A program made the position numbers and the translations under genes. Shown here piece after piece: positions 1 to 13,019 of a DNA stretch of 37,267 bases; the stretch's first letter is position 1; every line of letters starts with the position of its first letter. The notes under the pieces are model-generated. The model was given only the letters and a program-made list of their open reading frames with translations. It was not told where the DNA came from and did not search any database. The DNA is from Chloroflexota bacterium (lineage in GTDB: Bacteria; Chloroflexota; UBA6077; FW602-bin22), in contig SCUE01000020.1 of the NCBI GenBank assembly GCA_004297775.1, positions 1 to 37,267 on the forward strand. Direction: 5' to 3'.

Positions 1-4
1 GTGC

Positions 5-3015
<3,011 letters not shown>

Positions 3016-3030
3016 CGCATTCCTCGCGTA

Positions 3031-3048
3031 TCCCGCGAGATCGACGTC
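3031..3048 (-). other. 23S processing stem, 5' arm
   Basis: This stretch just upstream of the 23S 5' end is complementary to 37121-37138 at 17 of 18 positions, the odd one being a wobble-type change. Such long-range stems flanking 23S are cut by RNase III in bacteria. The partner arm sits beyond the 23S 3' end, at the opposite end of the window. Confidence 0.8.
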
Positions 3049-3103
3049 ATTCGTTCTGCCCGTATTGCTCGATCTTCCCTTGTTAACCATTGAGATCCCG
3101 CGG

Positions 3104-3176
3104 TGGAGACGAGGGGACTCGAACCCCTGACATCCGCCTTGCAAAGGCGGCGCTCTCCCAACTGAGCTACGTCCCC
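3104..3176 (-). tRNA. tRNA-Ala (anticodon UGC)
   Basis: A 73-nt cloverleaf on the minus strand in the 16S-23S spacer. The acceptor strand GGGGACG pairs with CGTCTCC (one G-T pair), the D arm GTAGCTCAG and T arm GGTTCGAGTCC are canonical, and the anticodon loop TTTGCAA gives anticodon TGC. The discriminator is A and the CCA end is not encoded. Ile then Ala in the spacer is the common bacterial rrn arrangement. Confidence 0.97.
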
Positions 3177-3191
3177 AAAGCTCGGACCCGG

Positions 3192-3265
3192 TGGGCCTGC
3201 CTGGACTCGAACCAGGGACCTCGGTCTTATCAGGACCGCGCTCTAACCACCTGAGCTACAGGCCC
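3192..3265 (-). tRNA. tRNA-Ile (anticodon GAU)
   Basis: A 74-nt cloverleaf on the minus strand, 15 nt before tRNA-Ala. The acceptor GGGCCTG pairs perfectly with CAGGCCC, and the anticodon loop CTGATAA gives anticodon GAT. D and T arms are canonical, with discriminator A. It lies in the 16S-23S spacer, whose remaining 159 bp toward 16S (3266-3424) show no further gene. Confidence 0.97.
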
Positions 3266-3421
3266 GAGCGCTACGCCCGGGCGGTTGACCACGAAAGAGC
3301 GACGACGATCAATGTCTTCTGACCAATTTCAATAATGACCTGGATACGAATGTCACCCCGATCGACCTGGAAGTCCCGGGAGGACCCGTGCACCGAAGCG
3401 CACCCCTCCCGCGGCTCTCCC

Positions 3422-4933
<1,512 letters not shown>

Positions 4934-5060
4934 TCGCCGCGCCGACTCGACTGACTCACGCACAAGGCGACGACCCAGGATCGCGTCGACCCAGCAACGT
5001 GTTCGCGACATACGAGCTGACCATCGTCCGCGCCATAGCGACGCGAACCAGACTCATTCA

Positions 5061-5077
5061 CAAGACTTTGCGTCTTG
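5061..5077. other. Hairpin in the rrn leader
   Basis: A perfect inverted repeat CAAGAC-TTTGC-GTCTTG, about 130 nt upstream of 16S on the transcribed side. It probably forms a small hairpin in the rrn leader RNA. A 10-bp palindrome CTGTTAACAG lies nearby at 5089-5098. The stretch between 16S and the histidine kinase (4934-5304) otherwise holds only promoter elements in both directions and no gene. Confidence 0.45.
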
Positions 5078-5135
5078 ACACTCTTCCACTGTTAACAGCG
5101 CACCCGGCGTGAGTACCACGAGGGCGTAAACGGAT

Positions 5136-5164
5136 TTGTAATCAATGGAGCCCCCGTCCGTCAA
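5136..5164 (-). promoter_or_regulatory. Candidate rRNA operon promoter
   Basis: Reading the minus strand toward 16S, a -35 TTGACG (5164-5159) is followed after 17 nt by TTACAA (5141-5136), or after 18 nt by TACAAA. The start would fall near 5129, giving a leader of about 195 nt. The spacing is right, but the -10 match is only moderate, so other promoters may exist. Confidence 0.45.
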
Positions 5165-5218
5165 CGATTGGACGGCTACCGCCTGACATGCCCTGACTGG
5201 CTTTAATGTGGGCCTCAC

Positions 5219-5246
5219 TTGACATACGTCGATGCCAGGCTACCAT
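5219..5246 (+). promoter_or_regulatory. Promoter for the two-component genes
   Basis: A consensus -35 TTGACA (5219-5224), a 16-nt spacer and TACCAT (5241-5246) point toward the histidine kinase. The predicted transcript start is near 5253, about 50 nt before the first possible start codon. It runs opposite to the rrn promoter in the same intergenic region. Confidence 0.6.
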
Positions 5247-5304
5247 AACGATGGCGTCAGAGGCTCGTCAGTCGAGCCTAAGCGCCGCTTGATCGGCGCA
5301 TCGC

Positions 5305-7107
5305 GTGGGGGTTGCAAGCGCATTGTCCGCCGTGCAGACATGGGCGCCCGCTCGAGCGGCCGACCCACGCCAACTACGACGTAGTACTCCCTCTTTCTCA
5401 GACGCCGCCCCGGCTAGGCGGCCTCCCGCGTTGCCGATGTCGATGGTGGCAATCGCGGGCATCGTGGCGGTGCCGCTCATCATCCTCGGAACCTGGCAGG
5501 CGATCGACTCGCCGGCCGCGTTCGATCGCTTTGCCGGTCGTTACCTGCTGGCGGCTCTGGCAACCTTCTTCTTGACAGTGCTTGCGATCAAGAACGCTCA
5601 GCGGCGCGCGCGCCACGGCGTCCGCTCCCTTCATCGCGTCATCCGCCGCATCGAATCCGGAGATCACGTCGGTCCCATCGACTCCTTTCCAGAGCCAGAG
5701 TTCCAGCGCATGGCCGAGACGTGCGCGGTACTGGGCGAACGGCTCGTGCGTGCCGAGAATGCGCTCACAGAGCTGCGCGAGCGGTTCCGCATCGAGATGT
5801 CGCGCTATGAGTCTGTCGTCGAACAATTACAAATGTCGAACTACAACCTCTCGGCCGAGTCAGGCGCCCTGCACGCGCTCGGCACCGTGCTCAGCCGAGA
5901 CCTCGGCACGGCGCAGATCTGTTCCGAACTGATCACGAACCTCGCCGCCAAGATCATGCACTCGCACGCGGCGGTCTTCCTCTATGACAAGGACCATTCC
6001 GAACTCATTCCTCGGGCCATTCGGGATCCGCAAAATCCGGTGCCGCTGGTGGGCGATTTCCTGGGTCAATTGCCAACCGGAGACCATGCTGTCCGCGCGG
6101 TCTCTCATCAGGCCGCGCAATCGGGACGCTCCTATTGCATCGCCGACACGCACGCCGACCCGCGATGCGCCGATGTGCGGCCAGAGACAAGGTCCGTGCT
6201 TATCGTGCCTCTCCGCGCATCGGGCAGCGTCACTGGAGTGGTGCAACTCGAACATCCCCACCGGAACGCCTTCGACCCGTCCGATCAACGCGTGGCTCAG
6301 TCTATGGCGACGACAGCCGCGGTGGCGATTGAAAACGTCCTGCTCATCCAGAACACGGCCGAACTCCACGCGCTGCAGAAGATCGATCGGCTCAAGACCG
6401 ACCTACTCTGGACGGTGAGCCACGAGCTCCGCACCCCGCTGGCATCGATCAGCGGCTACGCCGACACGCTCCTTCGCAAGGACGTCGAGTTTGCAGAGCG
6501 CGACCGGCGTGACTTCCTCGCAATCATCGTGGACGAATGCACTCGCCTCAACGACTTCATCGAAGACCTGCTCCAGATGTCCCAGATCGAAGCTGGGATT
6601 CTCAAAGTCAATCGCCAATCGATGCGCATCGATCCGATCGTCGAGCGCATCGTTCGAAGCGAGCAGTCGCGCACGACCAATCACACGATCGTTTTCGATC
6701 AGCGCGGTCCGCTTCCGGCCCTGAACGCCGACGAGAAGCGTGTCACCCAGGTGTTTCGCAACTTGATCGAAAACGCGATCAAGTACTCGCCCGACGGCGG
6801 CACTGTGACGGTGCGTGGCGACGTCATCGGCAACGAGGCGGTCTTCGAGGTTTCGGACCAGGGAATCGGCATTGCGGCGATCGACATCGATCGCGTATTC
6901 GAACGATTCTTCCGCGCCGAAGCGAAGGCCGTGCGCAACGCCGGAGGCACCGGTCTCGGGCTCTCGATATGTCGCGGCATCGTCGAGACGCACGGTGGCC
7001 GGATCTGGGTCGAATCGCGCCAGAACGAAGGAAGCACGTTTCGTTTCACCTTACCGCTGGCACAGAAGCAAGTAATCCGCGTGAATTCTCAGGAGGAACC
7101 GCAGTGA
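5305..7107 (+). CDS. Sensor histidine kinase with GAF domain
   Basis: Membrane sensor kinase that would autophosphorylate on histidine and pass the phosphate to the next gene's product. Numbering from the 600-residue form: two membrane segments (about 46-67 and 79-95) with a very short outside loop, a linker helix, a GAF sensory domain (about 185-340), a HisKA domain with H-box SHELRTPL (His373), and an ATPase domain with N-box NLIENAIKYSP (near 486), DQGIGI and GGTGLGLSI. The short loop and cytosolic GAF suggest an internal signal. The start is uncertain: GTG at 5305 or the in-frame ATG at 5437, which directly precedes the first membrane segment; neither has a clear ribosome site. It resembles WalK/PhoR/ResE kinases; the ligand is unknown. 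The stop overlaps the regulator's GTG by four bases (GTGA). Confidence 0.93.
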   Translation: MGVASALSAVQTWAPARAADPRQLRRSTPSFSDAAPARRPPALPMSMVAIAGIVAVPLIILGTWQAIDSPAAFDRFAGRYLLAALATFFLTVLAIKNAQRRARHGVRSLHRVIRRIESGDHVGPIDSFPEPEFQRMAETCAVLGERLVRAENALTELRERFRIEMSRYESVVEQLQMSNYNLSAESGALHALGTVLSRDLGTAQICSELITNLAAKIMHSHAAVFLYDKDHSELIPRAIRDPQNPVPLVGDFLGQLPTGDHAVRAVSHQAAQSGRSYCIADTHADPRCADVRPETRSVLIVPLRASGSVTGVVQLEHPHRNAFDPSDQRVAQSMATTAAVAIENVLLIQNTAELHALQKIDRLKTDLLWTVSHELRTPLASISGYADTLLRKDVEFAERDRRDFLAIIVDECTRLNDFIEDLLQMSQIEAGILKVNRQSMRIDPIVERIVRSEQSRTTNHTIVFDQRGPLPALNADEKRVTQVFRNLIENAIKYSPDGGTVTVRGDVIGNEAVFEVSDQGIGIAAIDIDRVFERFFRAEAKAVRNAGGTGLGLSICRGIVETHGGRIWVESRQNEGSTFRFTLPLAQKQVIRVNSQEEPQ

Positions 7108-7937
7108 AGCAAGCCACGATTCTCGTCGTCGATGACGAAGCCCGCCTTCTACGCCTCGTCAGATCGAATCTCGAACCATCCGGCTACAAGATTCACACCG
7201 CCACGGATGGCGAGCAGGGTCTGCGGATGGCCGAGATGCACGATCCGGACCTGATCATTCTCGACATCGGTCTGCCGGGAATGAGCGGCTGGGACGTTTG
7301 CCGCCGGGTGCGTGAGTACTCGACAGTCCCGATCATTATGCTGACCGCGCGCGGCGACGAACAGGACCGCATCAAGGGCCTCGAGTTGGGCGCCGACGAC
7401 TACATGGGCAAGCCGTTCAGTGTTCCGGAACTGGTCGCGCGGGTGAAGGCAGTCCTTCGTCGATCGAAGCTGCCAAACGACCCGAAGCGAGAGCCCGTAT
7501 TCTCGTGCGGCGATATTGCGATGAACTTCGCCCAGCGTCGCATCACCGTCAAGGGCAAGGGTGACGTCAAACTCAGCCCGACCGAGTACAAGCTGCTGTA
7601 CGAACTAGTCACGAACGCGGGCCGTGTCTTGATCCACCAGGACCTGCTTCGGAAGGTCTGGGGTCGTGGCTATGGCGAAGAGACGGAGTATCTCCGCGTC
7701 TACGTTCGATACCTCCGACAGAAGCTCGAACCGGAATCATCCAAGCCCCGCTATATCCTGACCGAACCAGGCGTCGGGTACCGATTCATCGATCCGGTTC
7801 AGTTCGCCGAGAACTACTCAGCCGGCGAAGGTCACGCGATCGAGGTGATCCAGGAGGCTCGCCAGACGAGCCCCAACGAGTCCTCGGACACGTCGGAGAC
7901 CGAGTCTCCCTCGGAGCTCATCGCCGCTGGAGCATAG
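7104..7937 (+). CDS. OmpR/PhoB-family response regulator
   Basis: Transcription factor of 277 residues and partner of the upstream kinase. The receiver domain (1-118) has acidic residues D10 and D11, phospho-acceptor D54 (ILDIGLPG), T81 and K103 (GKPF). A winged-helix DNA-binding domain follows (about 132-235), with LSPTEYKLLYELV and YVRYLRQKLE. A Ser/Glu-rich tail of about 40 residues extends beyond the usual end. The GTG start at 7104 is chosen for the strong AGGAGG at 7091-7096 and the GTGA overlap with the kinase stop, which implies translational coupling. KdpE- or RegX3-like regulators are near relatives; target genes cannot be read from the window. Confidence 0.95.
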   Translation: MKQATILVVDDEARLLRLVRSNLEPSGYKIHTATDGEQGLRMAEMHDPDLIILDIGLPGMSGWDVCRRVREYSTVPIIMLTARGDEQDRIKGLELGADDYMGKPFSVPELVARVKAVLRRSKLPNDPKREPVFSCGDIAMNFAQRRITVKGKGDVKLSPTEYKLLYELVTNAGRVLIHQDLLRKVWGRGYGEETEYLRVYVRYLRQKLEPESSKPRYILTEPGVGYRFIDPVQFAENYSAGEGHAIEVIQEARQTSPNESSDTSETESPSELIAAGA

Positions 7938-7946
7938 CCACAAGTC

Positions 7947-7986
7947 GAAGCGCGCGGACATCCTTATTTGGTCGTCCGCGCGCTTC
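7947..7986. terminator. Perfect 13-bp hairpin between convergent genes
   Basis: GAAGCGCGCGGAC (7947-7959) and GTCCGCGCGCTTC (7974-7986) are exact complements around a 14-nt loop. It lies 9 nt after the response regulator stop and 65 nt beyond the pheT stop, so it could end both convergent transcripts. No U-run follows on either strand, so it is not a textbook intrinsic terminator. Confidence 0.6.
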
Positions 7987-8051
7987 ACTCATTCCGTCAC
8001 GACCGTCGCTGCCCACCAGTGATCGCCGCCGGCATTTTCTGGGTCGGCGCC

Positions 8052-10529
8052 TCAGGTTGTATCGCGTCCGCGTACTGACGCGCCGAACTGACCGCGCATC
8101 GCGTCTTCCACCTTGCGATGCGTCGCCGCCACATCCGCATCAGTGAGTGTTCGATCGTCAGCCGTGTACGTGATTCGATAGGTCAGGCCACGCCTGCCGG
8201 TCGCCACCCGGTCGCCGACGTAAACGTCGAAGAGCCGCGCGTCTCCGATCAGCGGCCGTCCGGCCCGCACGATCGCGCGCCGAACATCCTCGGCCGCGAC
8301 CGCGGCATCGAGTTCGATCGACAGATCCTGGCGGATCGCCGGGAATCGCTTGAGCGGTACGATCGGGCGCGTTCGACCAGTCAGATCAATCAGATGCTCG
8401 ATGTCGAGCAGAGCGAGATACGCTGATTCGTCCAGGGCGTTGGCGCGCCGAGCCTCCGCGCTGACCCGACCGACCGTCCCCAAAATCACACGCTGGGGAT
8501 CACGCTGATCGCCGCGCAGAATCGCGGCCGCGTGTCCTCGTCGAAAGAGCGGGAGCGTCACGGCAGTGAACTGAATATCGGTAATGCCGAGCGTGGCGAA
8601 CACGCCCTCCAGCAAACCTTTGATGTCCCGAAAATCGACCGCGACGCGATCGGCCCAAGAGTCACCAGACCTGAATGCGCCCATTCCAACGCAGGCCACG
8701 CGACGCTCCTCCGGCAGGTCATCCGCGCGGCCGAGGTACAGACGCCCCATCTCGAACAAGACGATGTCGCGATCGGTCCAACGCGCGTTGTCGCGGATCG
8801 CGGCCAGCATTTGCGATACAAGTTCCGTTCGCAGTATCGCCATCTCGGCTGACAGAGGATTGACGAGCCGAATGGGCTCCACGTCAGGCATCAGCCGCGC
8901 CGAGATCGCGTCGGCGAGCGGATCGCCGGTTGGGCCAGACGGTACGCGATCGCGCGCGCCGTCACTGGTCATTGAGTACGAAACGATCTCCATTGCGCCA
9001 TTTCGCGCAAACGCATCGCGAATACACTCCTCACCGATTCGCCTCGCGTCCTCCTCGATCGGCGGCGGTGAGCCGCTCGGCAGCGTTGCCGGCAGGCGAT
9101 CGAAGCCGATCACACGCGCAACTTCCTCGACCACGTCAGCCGGAATGGCGATGTCGAGGCGGTGCTCCGGCGGCGCGACCCGCACGGAACTGTCCAGAGC
9201 CGATACCTCGCACCCGAGGCGACCGAGAACATCGGCCGCCTCGTCGACGCCGATGTCAATGCCCAGCAAGCGCCGAAACTCGCTGAGCGGCACCACGATC
9301 GTTCGCGCAAGATCGGGCGTCGGATAGCAGTCGGCGATCCCCGGAGCGACGCGTCCACCGGCGATCGTCTGCATGAGCCAGGCCGCCCGGCGCGCGGCGG
9401 TTTCCGCCATCACTGTCGGAATGCCCCGCTCGAATCGGCGTGACGCCTCGCTCGGCAACTGAAAACGACGCGCGGTGCGACGAATCGATCTGGGGTCAAA
9501 ATTAGCCGACTCGAGAAGGATCGTAGTCGTGCGCCCCGAGACCTCGGTCGCTTCGCCGCCCATCACGCCGGCCAGCGCGACCGGCCTCGTGGCGTCCGCG
9601 ATCACGAGGACGTTCGAATCGAGGACACGATCGACGCCGTCCAACGTCCGCAATGTCTCTCCGTCACGGGCTGGCCGGACAATGATCTCACCCGCCTCGA
9701 TCGTCGCCAGATCAAATGCGTGAAGCGGCTGTCCAAACTCGATCATCACGTAGTTCGTGATGTCCACCACGTTGTTGATCGGGCGGACTCCGGCCGCTTC
9801 CAGACGCTCCCGCATCCAGGCCGGTGAAGGGCCAATCCTCACGTCATCAATCACGGTTGCCGTGTACCGGCGACACAAGTCCGAATCGGCGATCGAGACA
9901 TGCACACGTTCGGCCGCTGGAGCGCCGGTCTCGTGTGCCCGCTCTACCGGGACTCGAACGGCGCCGCCGTAGAGCGCGCCGATCTCGCGCGCGACGCCGA
10001 GCATCGAGAGGCAATCGGACCGGTTCGGCGTCAATTCCAGCTCGAGAATGGTGTCACCGAGCACATCGGCGAGTGCCGCGCCGACCGGAGTATCGTAAGG
10101 CAGGATGAGAATGCCCGAGTGGTCGTCGCCGAGGCCGAGCTCCGCCGCCGAGCACACCATCCCAAGAGACTCGATGCCACGAATCTTCGACGGCTTCAGC
10201 ACGGAGCGCCGTGGCGGGGCCTGGTGCGTGTCCCAGAGCTCGGTCCCGACCGACGCATAGGGAACGTGGTTCCCAATTTCGATATTCGGCGCGCCGGTCA
10301 CAACGGTGACCGACTCGGCGCCAAGATCGACGGTCGCGAGTTGCAGACGGTCGGCGTTGGGGTGGCGGGCCAGCGCCGAGATCTTTCCGACGACAACCCC
10401 GTTCAGGTTCTCGGCTGTTGTGTGTAGTCGTTCGACGGCGACACCCGCAAGCGTCAGGCGCTCAGCCAGATCGGACGCCGGCACTGCGACGTCGATGTAC
10501 TCGCGCAACCATTTCAGTGAGACTCTCAT
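8052..10529 (-). CDS. pheT: Phenylalanine--tRNA ligase beta subunit
   Basis: Beta subunit (825 residues) of the heterotetrameric enzyme that charges tRNA-Phe in the cytoplasm. The N-terminus MRVSLKWLREYIDV is typical. An EMAP-II-like tRNA-binding domain follows (about 40-150), then B3/B4 with the editing site, B5, the catalytic-like core, and a C-terminal FDX-ACB anticodon-binding domain (about 735-825, starting near LKRFPAIRQDLS). The length is normal. The ATG at 10529 is chosen because it matches the family N-terminus and has GGGGA upstream; a longer frame has no support. It follows pheS by 16 nt and so comes under the same T-box control. Confidence 0.97.
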   Translation of the reverse strand: MRVSLKWLREYIDVAVPASDLAERLTLAGVAVERLHTTAENLNGVVVGKISALARHPNADRLQLATVDLGAESVTVVTGAPNIEIGNHVPYASVGTELWDTHQAPPRRSVLKPSKIRGIESLGMVCSAAELGLGDDHSGILILPYDTPVGAALADVLGDTILELELTPNRSDCLSMLGVAREIGALYGGAVRVPVERAHETGAPAAERVHVSIADSDLCRRYTATVIDDVRIGPSPAWMRERLEAAGVRPINNVVDITNYVMIEFGQPLHAFDLATIEAGEIIVRPARDGETLRTLDGVDRVLDSNVLVIADATRPVALAGVMGGEATEVSGRTTTILLESANFDPRSIRRTARRFQLPSEASRRFERGIPTVMAETAARRAAWLMQTIAGGRVAPGIADCYPTPDLARTIVVPLSEFRRLLGIDIGVDEAADVLGRLGCEVSALDSSVRVAPPEHRLDIAIPADVVEEVARVIGFDRLPATLPSGSPPPIEEDARRIGEECIRDAFARNGAMEIVSYSMTSDGARDRVPSGPTGDPLADAISARLMPDVEPIRLVNPLSAEMAILRTELVSQMLAAIRDNARWTDRDIVLFEMGRLYLGRADDLPEERRVACVGMGAFRSGDSWADRVAVDFRDIKGLLEGVFATLGITDIQFTAVTLPLFRRGHAAAILRGDQRDPQRVILGTVGRVSAEARRANALDESAYLALLDIEHLIDLTGRTRPIVPLKRFPAIRQDLSIELDAAVAAEDVRRAIVRAGRPLIGDARLFDVYVGDRVATGRRGLTYRITYTADDRTLTDADVAATHRKVEDAMRGQFGASVRGRDTT

Positions 10530-10545
10530 CACAGGATTCCCCCTC

Positions 10546-11574
10546 TCACGCGAACTGCCGCAGGAACCGCAGATCGTTCCCGTAGAAGAGGCGGATGTCC
10601 TGGATCCCATACTTCAACATCGCGACGCGCTCCGGCCCCATTCCGAACGCGAATCCGGACACGACATCGGGGTCATACCCAACCGCCCGAAGGACGTTCG
10701 GATGCACCATCCCGGCACCCATGATCTCGATCCATCCCGACTGCTTGCAGATGCGACATCCTGCTCCGCCACAGGCAAAACAGTCGATCGCTACCTCGAC
10801 ACCCGGTTCGACGAACGGGAAGTACGAGCAGTAGAAGAGGATCCGTCGCTCCGACCCGAACATGGCCCGCGCGAAAGCGGTGAGTGTGCCCTTGAGATCG
10901 GCCATCGTGATTCCGCGATCGACCGCCAGCCCCTCGATCTGGAAGAACATCGTCTCGTGCGTGGCGTCGATCGCCTCATAACGGTAGACGCGTCCGGGCA
11001 CGACGACTCGGACCGGCGGAGCGGTGCGTTCCATGATGCGGACCTGATTCGGCGACGTGTGTGTCCGGAGCAGCATCGATCCCGGGTTCGTCGGCGTATC
11101 GATCCAGTACGTGTCGTGCATGTCGCGCGCCGGATGATCGCGCGGAATGTTGAGCAGTTCGAAGTTGTAGCGCTCCCATTCGACTTCAGGTCCCTCGGCG
11201 ACCCGGAATCCGATCGACTGAAAGACAGTCAAGATGTCCCGAACGACGCGAATCGTCGGGTGAATTGCGCCCCGTCGCGGAAGCCGGCCGGGAAGCGTCA
11301 CGTCGAAGTCGCCATTGGCACGTTCGGCGTCCTGTTCGAAATCACGTTGCCGCGCCTCGTAGGCCGACTCGAGCGCGGCCTTGACCTCGTTCGCGACGCG
11401 ACCGATGAGTGGCCGATCCTCAGGCGCCGCCACACCGACGCCCCGCAAGAGCCTGGTCAACTGACCCGATCGGGCCAGGAAACGGAGGCGCCACGCCTCC
11501 AGTTCGTCGTTGGTTCGGGAATTTGACAGCTCATCGTGCGCCTCACGCTGGAGCGCCTGCAAACTCTCGATCAC
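10546..11574 (-). CDS. pheS: Phenylalanine--tRNA ligase alpha subunit
   Basis: Catalytic alpha subunit (342 residues). After an N-terminal coiled coil it shows class II synthetase motif 2 (FFQIEGLAVD), the Phe-pocket region and motif 3 (GFAFGMGPERVAMLKYGI). A four-cysteine stretch CFACGGAGCRICK is as in many bacterial PheS proteins. The start is GTG at 11574, with GAGG six bases upstream. That ribosome site lies within one arm of the predicted T-box sequestrator, so translation is probably switched by uncharged tRNA-Phe. pheT follows 16 nt downstream. Confidence 0.97.
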   Translation of the reverse strand: MIESLQALQREAHDELSNSRTNDELEAWRLRFLARSGQLTRLLRGVGVAAPEDRPLIGRVANEVKAALESAYEARQRDFEQDAERANGDFDVTLPGRLPRRGAIHPTIRVVRDILTVFQSIGFRVAEGPEVEWERYNFELLNIPRDHPARDMHDTYWIDTPTNPGSMLLRTHTSPNQVRIMERTAPPVRVVVPGRVYRYEAIDATHETMFFQIEGLAVDRGITMADLKGTLTAFARAMFGSERRILFYCSYFPFVEPGVEVAIDCFACGGAGCRICKQSGWIEIMGAGMVHPNVLRAVGYDPDVVSGFAFGMGPERVAMLKYGIQDIRLFYGNDLRFLRQFA

Positions 11575-11579
11575 AAAAC

Positions 11580-11846
11580 ACCTCGTCCATAGTTCCAGTC
11601 AGCGCGCGCCACCAGGGGCGTCGGCGCGGCTTCCGGACGCGGTACCACCCCGCTTATCCGCTCGCACACGAGCGAATGTCTTCTTTCCCGCGCCGATGAT
11701 CGGGGCGCCACCGACGCACGCTACCCGATAACATCGGCTCACGCGCGGGCTCGGAAGTGAACTTCATCGCCCGCGATCGCGGCGACCTTCCAATCAGTGG
11801 CTCACCGTCCCTGTACGACTTGGGCAACTACTCTCTTCGTCTACGC
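11580..11846 (-). promoter_or_regulatory. T-box riboswitch (Phe, UUC specifier) for pheST
   Basis: RNA leader that senses uncharged tRNA-Phe. On the minus strand: stem I begins with GACGAAGAGAGTAGT (near 11843), the distal loop region CAGGGACGGTGAGCC follows, then a specifier loop ATGAAG-TTC-A with TTC (Phe) at 11761-11759 and the usual purine after it. The T-box motif GGGGTGGTACCGCG (11651-11638) has UGGU to pair with the tRNA ACCA end. ACCGCGTCC (11643-11635) can pair with GGACGAGGT (11588-11580), which holds the pheS ribosome-binding site, at 8 of 9 positions. No U-run follows the intervening hairpin. I therefore infer translational rather than transcriptional control. Confidence 0.92.
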
Positions 11847-11852
11847 CGGAAT

Positions 11853-11882
11853 ATCTTACTTATGTCGTGTTACGGAGAACAA
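11853..11882 (-). promoter_or_regulatory. Promoter of the pheST T-box leader
   Basis: TTGTTC (11882-11877), an 18-nt spacer and TAAGAT (11858-11853) precede the leader; the predicted start is near 11846, just before stem I. The TAA of the -10 is the stop codon of the upstream methyltransferase gene, so pheST has its own promoter at the end of the preceding gene. Confidence 0.55.
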
Positions 11883-12632
11883 AAGTATAGACGCGGCAAT
11901 CGCGGCATTCAACGACTCGACTCCGGGCGCCAGCGGTATCGTGACTCGATCGGTGGCAATCGCGCGAATCGCCGCGCTTTCACCGGATCCTTCCGATCCG
12001 ATGACAAGAACATCGTCGAGTCGCCACGCGAACGTCTGATACGCCTTGCCATCGTGGGCGGAGGCGACGATCACGCGACGGTCCGAAAGGCGCGGTAGAC
12101 CGCTGGGCTCGATGATGGTCGGGCTGAGAACGAATATCGCGGCGGCGGCGGCGCGCACCGCCTTCGGACCGAACGGGTCAGCGCCGCCAAGGCAGAGGAC
12201 CTCGGAGACAGCCCCACAGGCGGCCGCCGACCGAATCATCGTACCGACGTTGCCGGGATCTTGTAGTCCGTCGAGAAGTAGTGCCAACCCAGGGGCTGCC
12301 GGCCGTCGTGGTGGCAGGGAAAAAACGGCCGCGACCGCGCCCGGTGTTCGGGTATCGCACATCGAGTCGAAAACTCGGTCTTCAACTGAGTAGAGACGAC
12401 ACTCGGACGGCAGCGCCTGAATCAACGTATCCAGCGTGCCTCCATCGAGAGGCGTCCGACGCGCGTAGACCGCACGCGGCACTGCACCGAGATGAATTGC
12501 ATCCCGAACGAGCTTCTCGCCCTCGGCCAGAAACTCAGACCGAACCTGGCGCTCGGATCGTTGTCGCAGCGCGCGCGCCGAGCGGACCGGTTCGCTACCA
12601 CGCCCGACGGACTCGATCCGCCCGGGCGCCAT
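11856..12632 (-). CDS. SpoU/TrmH-family RNA 2'-O-methyltransferase
   Basis: SAM-dependent SPOUT-fold enzyme (258 residues) that probably methylates a ribose in rRNA or tRNA. An N-terminal substrate-binding domain (about 25-100; EFLAEGEKLVRDA) is followed by the knotted catalytic domain with motif 1 (LLLDGLQDPGNVGTMIRSAAA), motif 2 (LVIGSEGSGES) and motif 3 (IPLAPGVESLNAAIAASILLF). It is close to the RlmB/TsnR type, but the target nucleotide cannot be read from the sequence. The ATG at 12632 lies 3 nt after the rplT stop. SpoU genes next to rplT and pheST are common in bacteria. Confidence 0.92.
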   Translation of the reverse strand: MAPGRIESVGRGSEPVRSARALRQRSERQVRSEFLAEGEKLVRDAIHLGAVPRAVYARRTPLDGGTLDTLIQALPSECRLYSVEDRVFDSMCDTRTPGAVAAVFSLPPRRPAAPGLALLLDGLQDPGNVGTMIRSAAACGAVSEVLCLGGADPFGPKAVRAAAAAIFVLSPTIIEPSGLPRLSDRRVIVASAHDGKAYQTFAWRLDDVLVIGSEGSGESAAIRAIATDRVTIPLAPGVESLNAAIAASILLFSVTRHK

Positions 12633-12635
12633 TGG

Positions 12636-12998
12636 TTAGGCCGCCGACGCCGCCTCGCGAGCCACGCCGACGACTCGTTCAAATGCAGCCGCGTCGCTGA
12701 TCGCCATTTCGGCGAGCGTCTTTCGATCGAGAGACACCCCAGCGATGCGCAGGCCGTGGATGAACTCACCGTACGTCAAACCAGCCACGCGGGCGGCCGC
12801 GTTGATCCGCGTGATCCAGATGCGACGCATGTCGCCCTTGCGCTCGCGACGATGCGCGTACGCGTAAGACCAGGCGTGAAGCAGAGACTCCTTCGCCCGT
12901 CCGTAGAGCTTGTGGCTGCTCGCGCGGTGGCCCTTGGCCGCCTCGATCATCTTCTTGTGGCGCGCTCGGGCAGTTGTTCCCCGCTTGACTCGAACCAT
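12636..12998 (-). CDS. rplT: 50S ribosomal protein L20
   Basis: Large-subunit protein of 120 residues that binds 23S rRNA early in assembly. The sequence starts MVRVKRGTTARARHKK and contains the conserved SYAYAHRRERKGDMRRIWI and LNAA-like INAAARVAGLTY regions. The length is normal. ATG at 12998 is preceded by GAGGAGGGG. It follows rpmI by 21 nt, the conserved gene order. In many bacteria L20 represses its own operon, but no leader for this is visible. Confidence 0.98.
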   Translation of the reverse strand: MVRVKRGTTARARHKKMIEAAKGHRASSHKLYGRAKESLLHAWSYAYAHRRERKGDMRRIWITRINAAARVAGLTYGEFIHGLRIAGVSLDRKTLAEMAISDAAAFERVVGVAREAASAA

Positions 12999-13019
12999 CG
13001 AAAACCCCTCCTCGTCCGA

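Noticed and set aside
5089..5098. Palindrome CTGTTAACAG upstream of 16S as a regulator site
   Set aside because: A single 10-bp palindrome in a leader region is not enough, and no second copy or matching regulator was found.
5250..5290. ATG at 5250 as the start of a leaderless peptide after the kinase promoter
   Set aside because: It is out of frame with the kinase and closes after about 12 codons.
10750..10830. Four-cysteine zinc-finger-like insertion in PheS
   Set aside because: The CxxCGGxGCxxCK pattern occurs in many bacterial PheS proteins and is not unusual.
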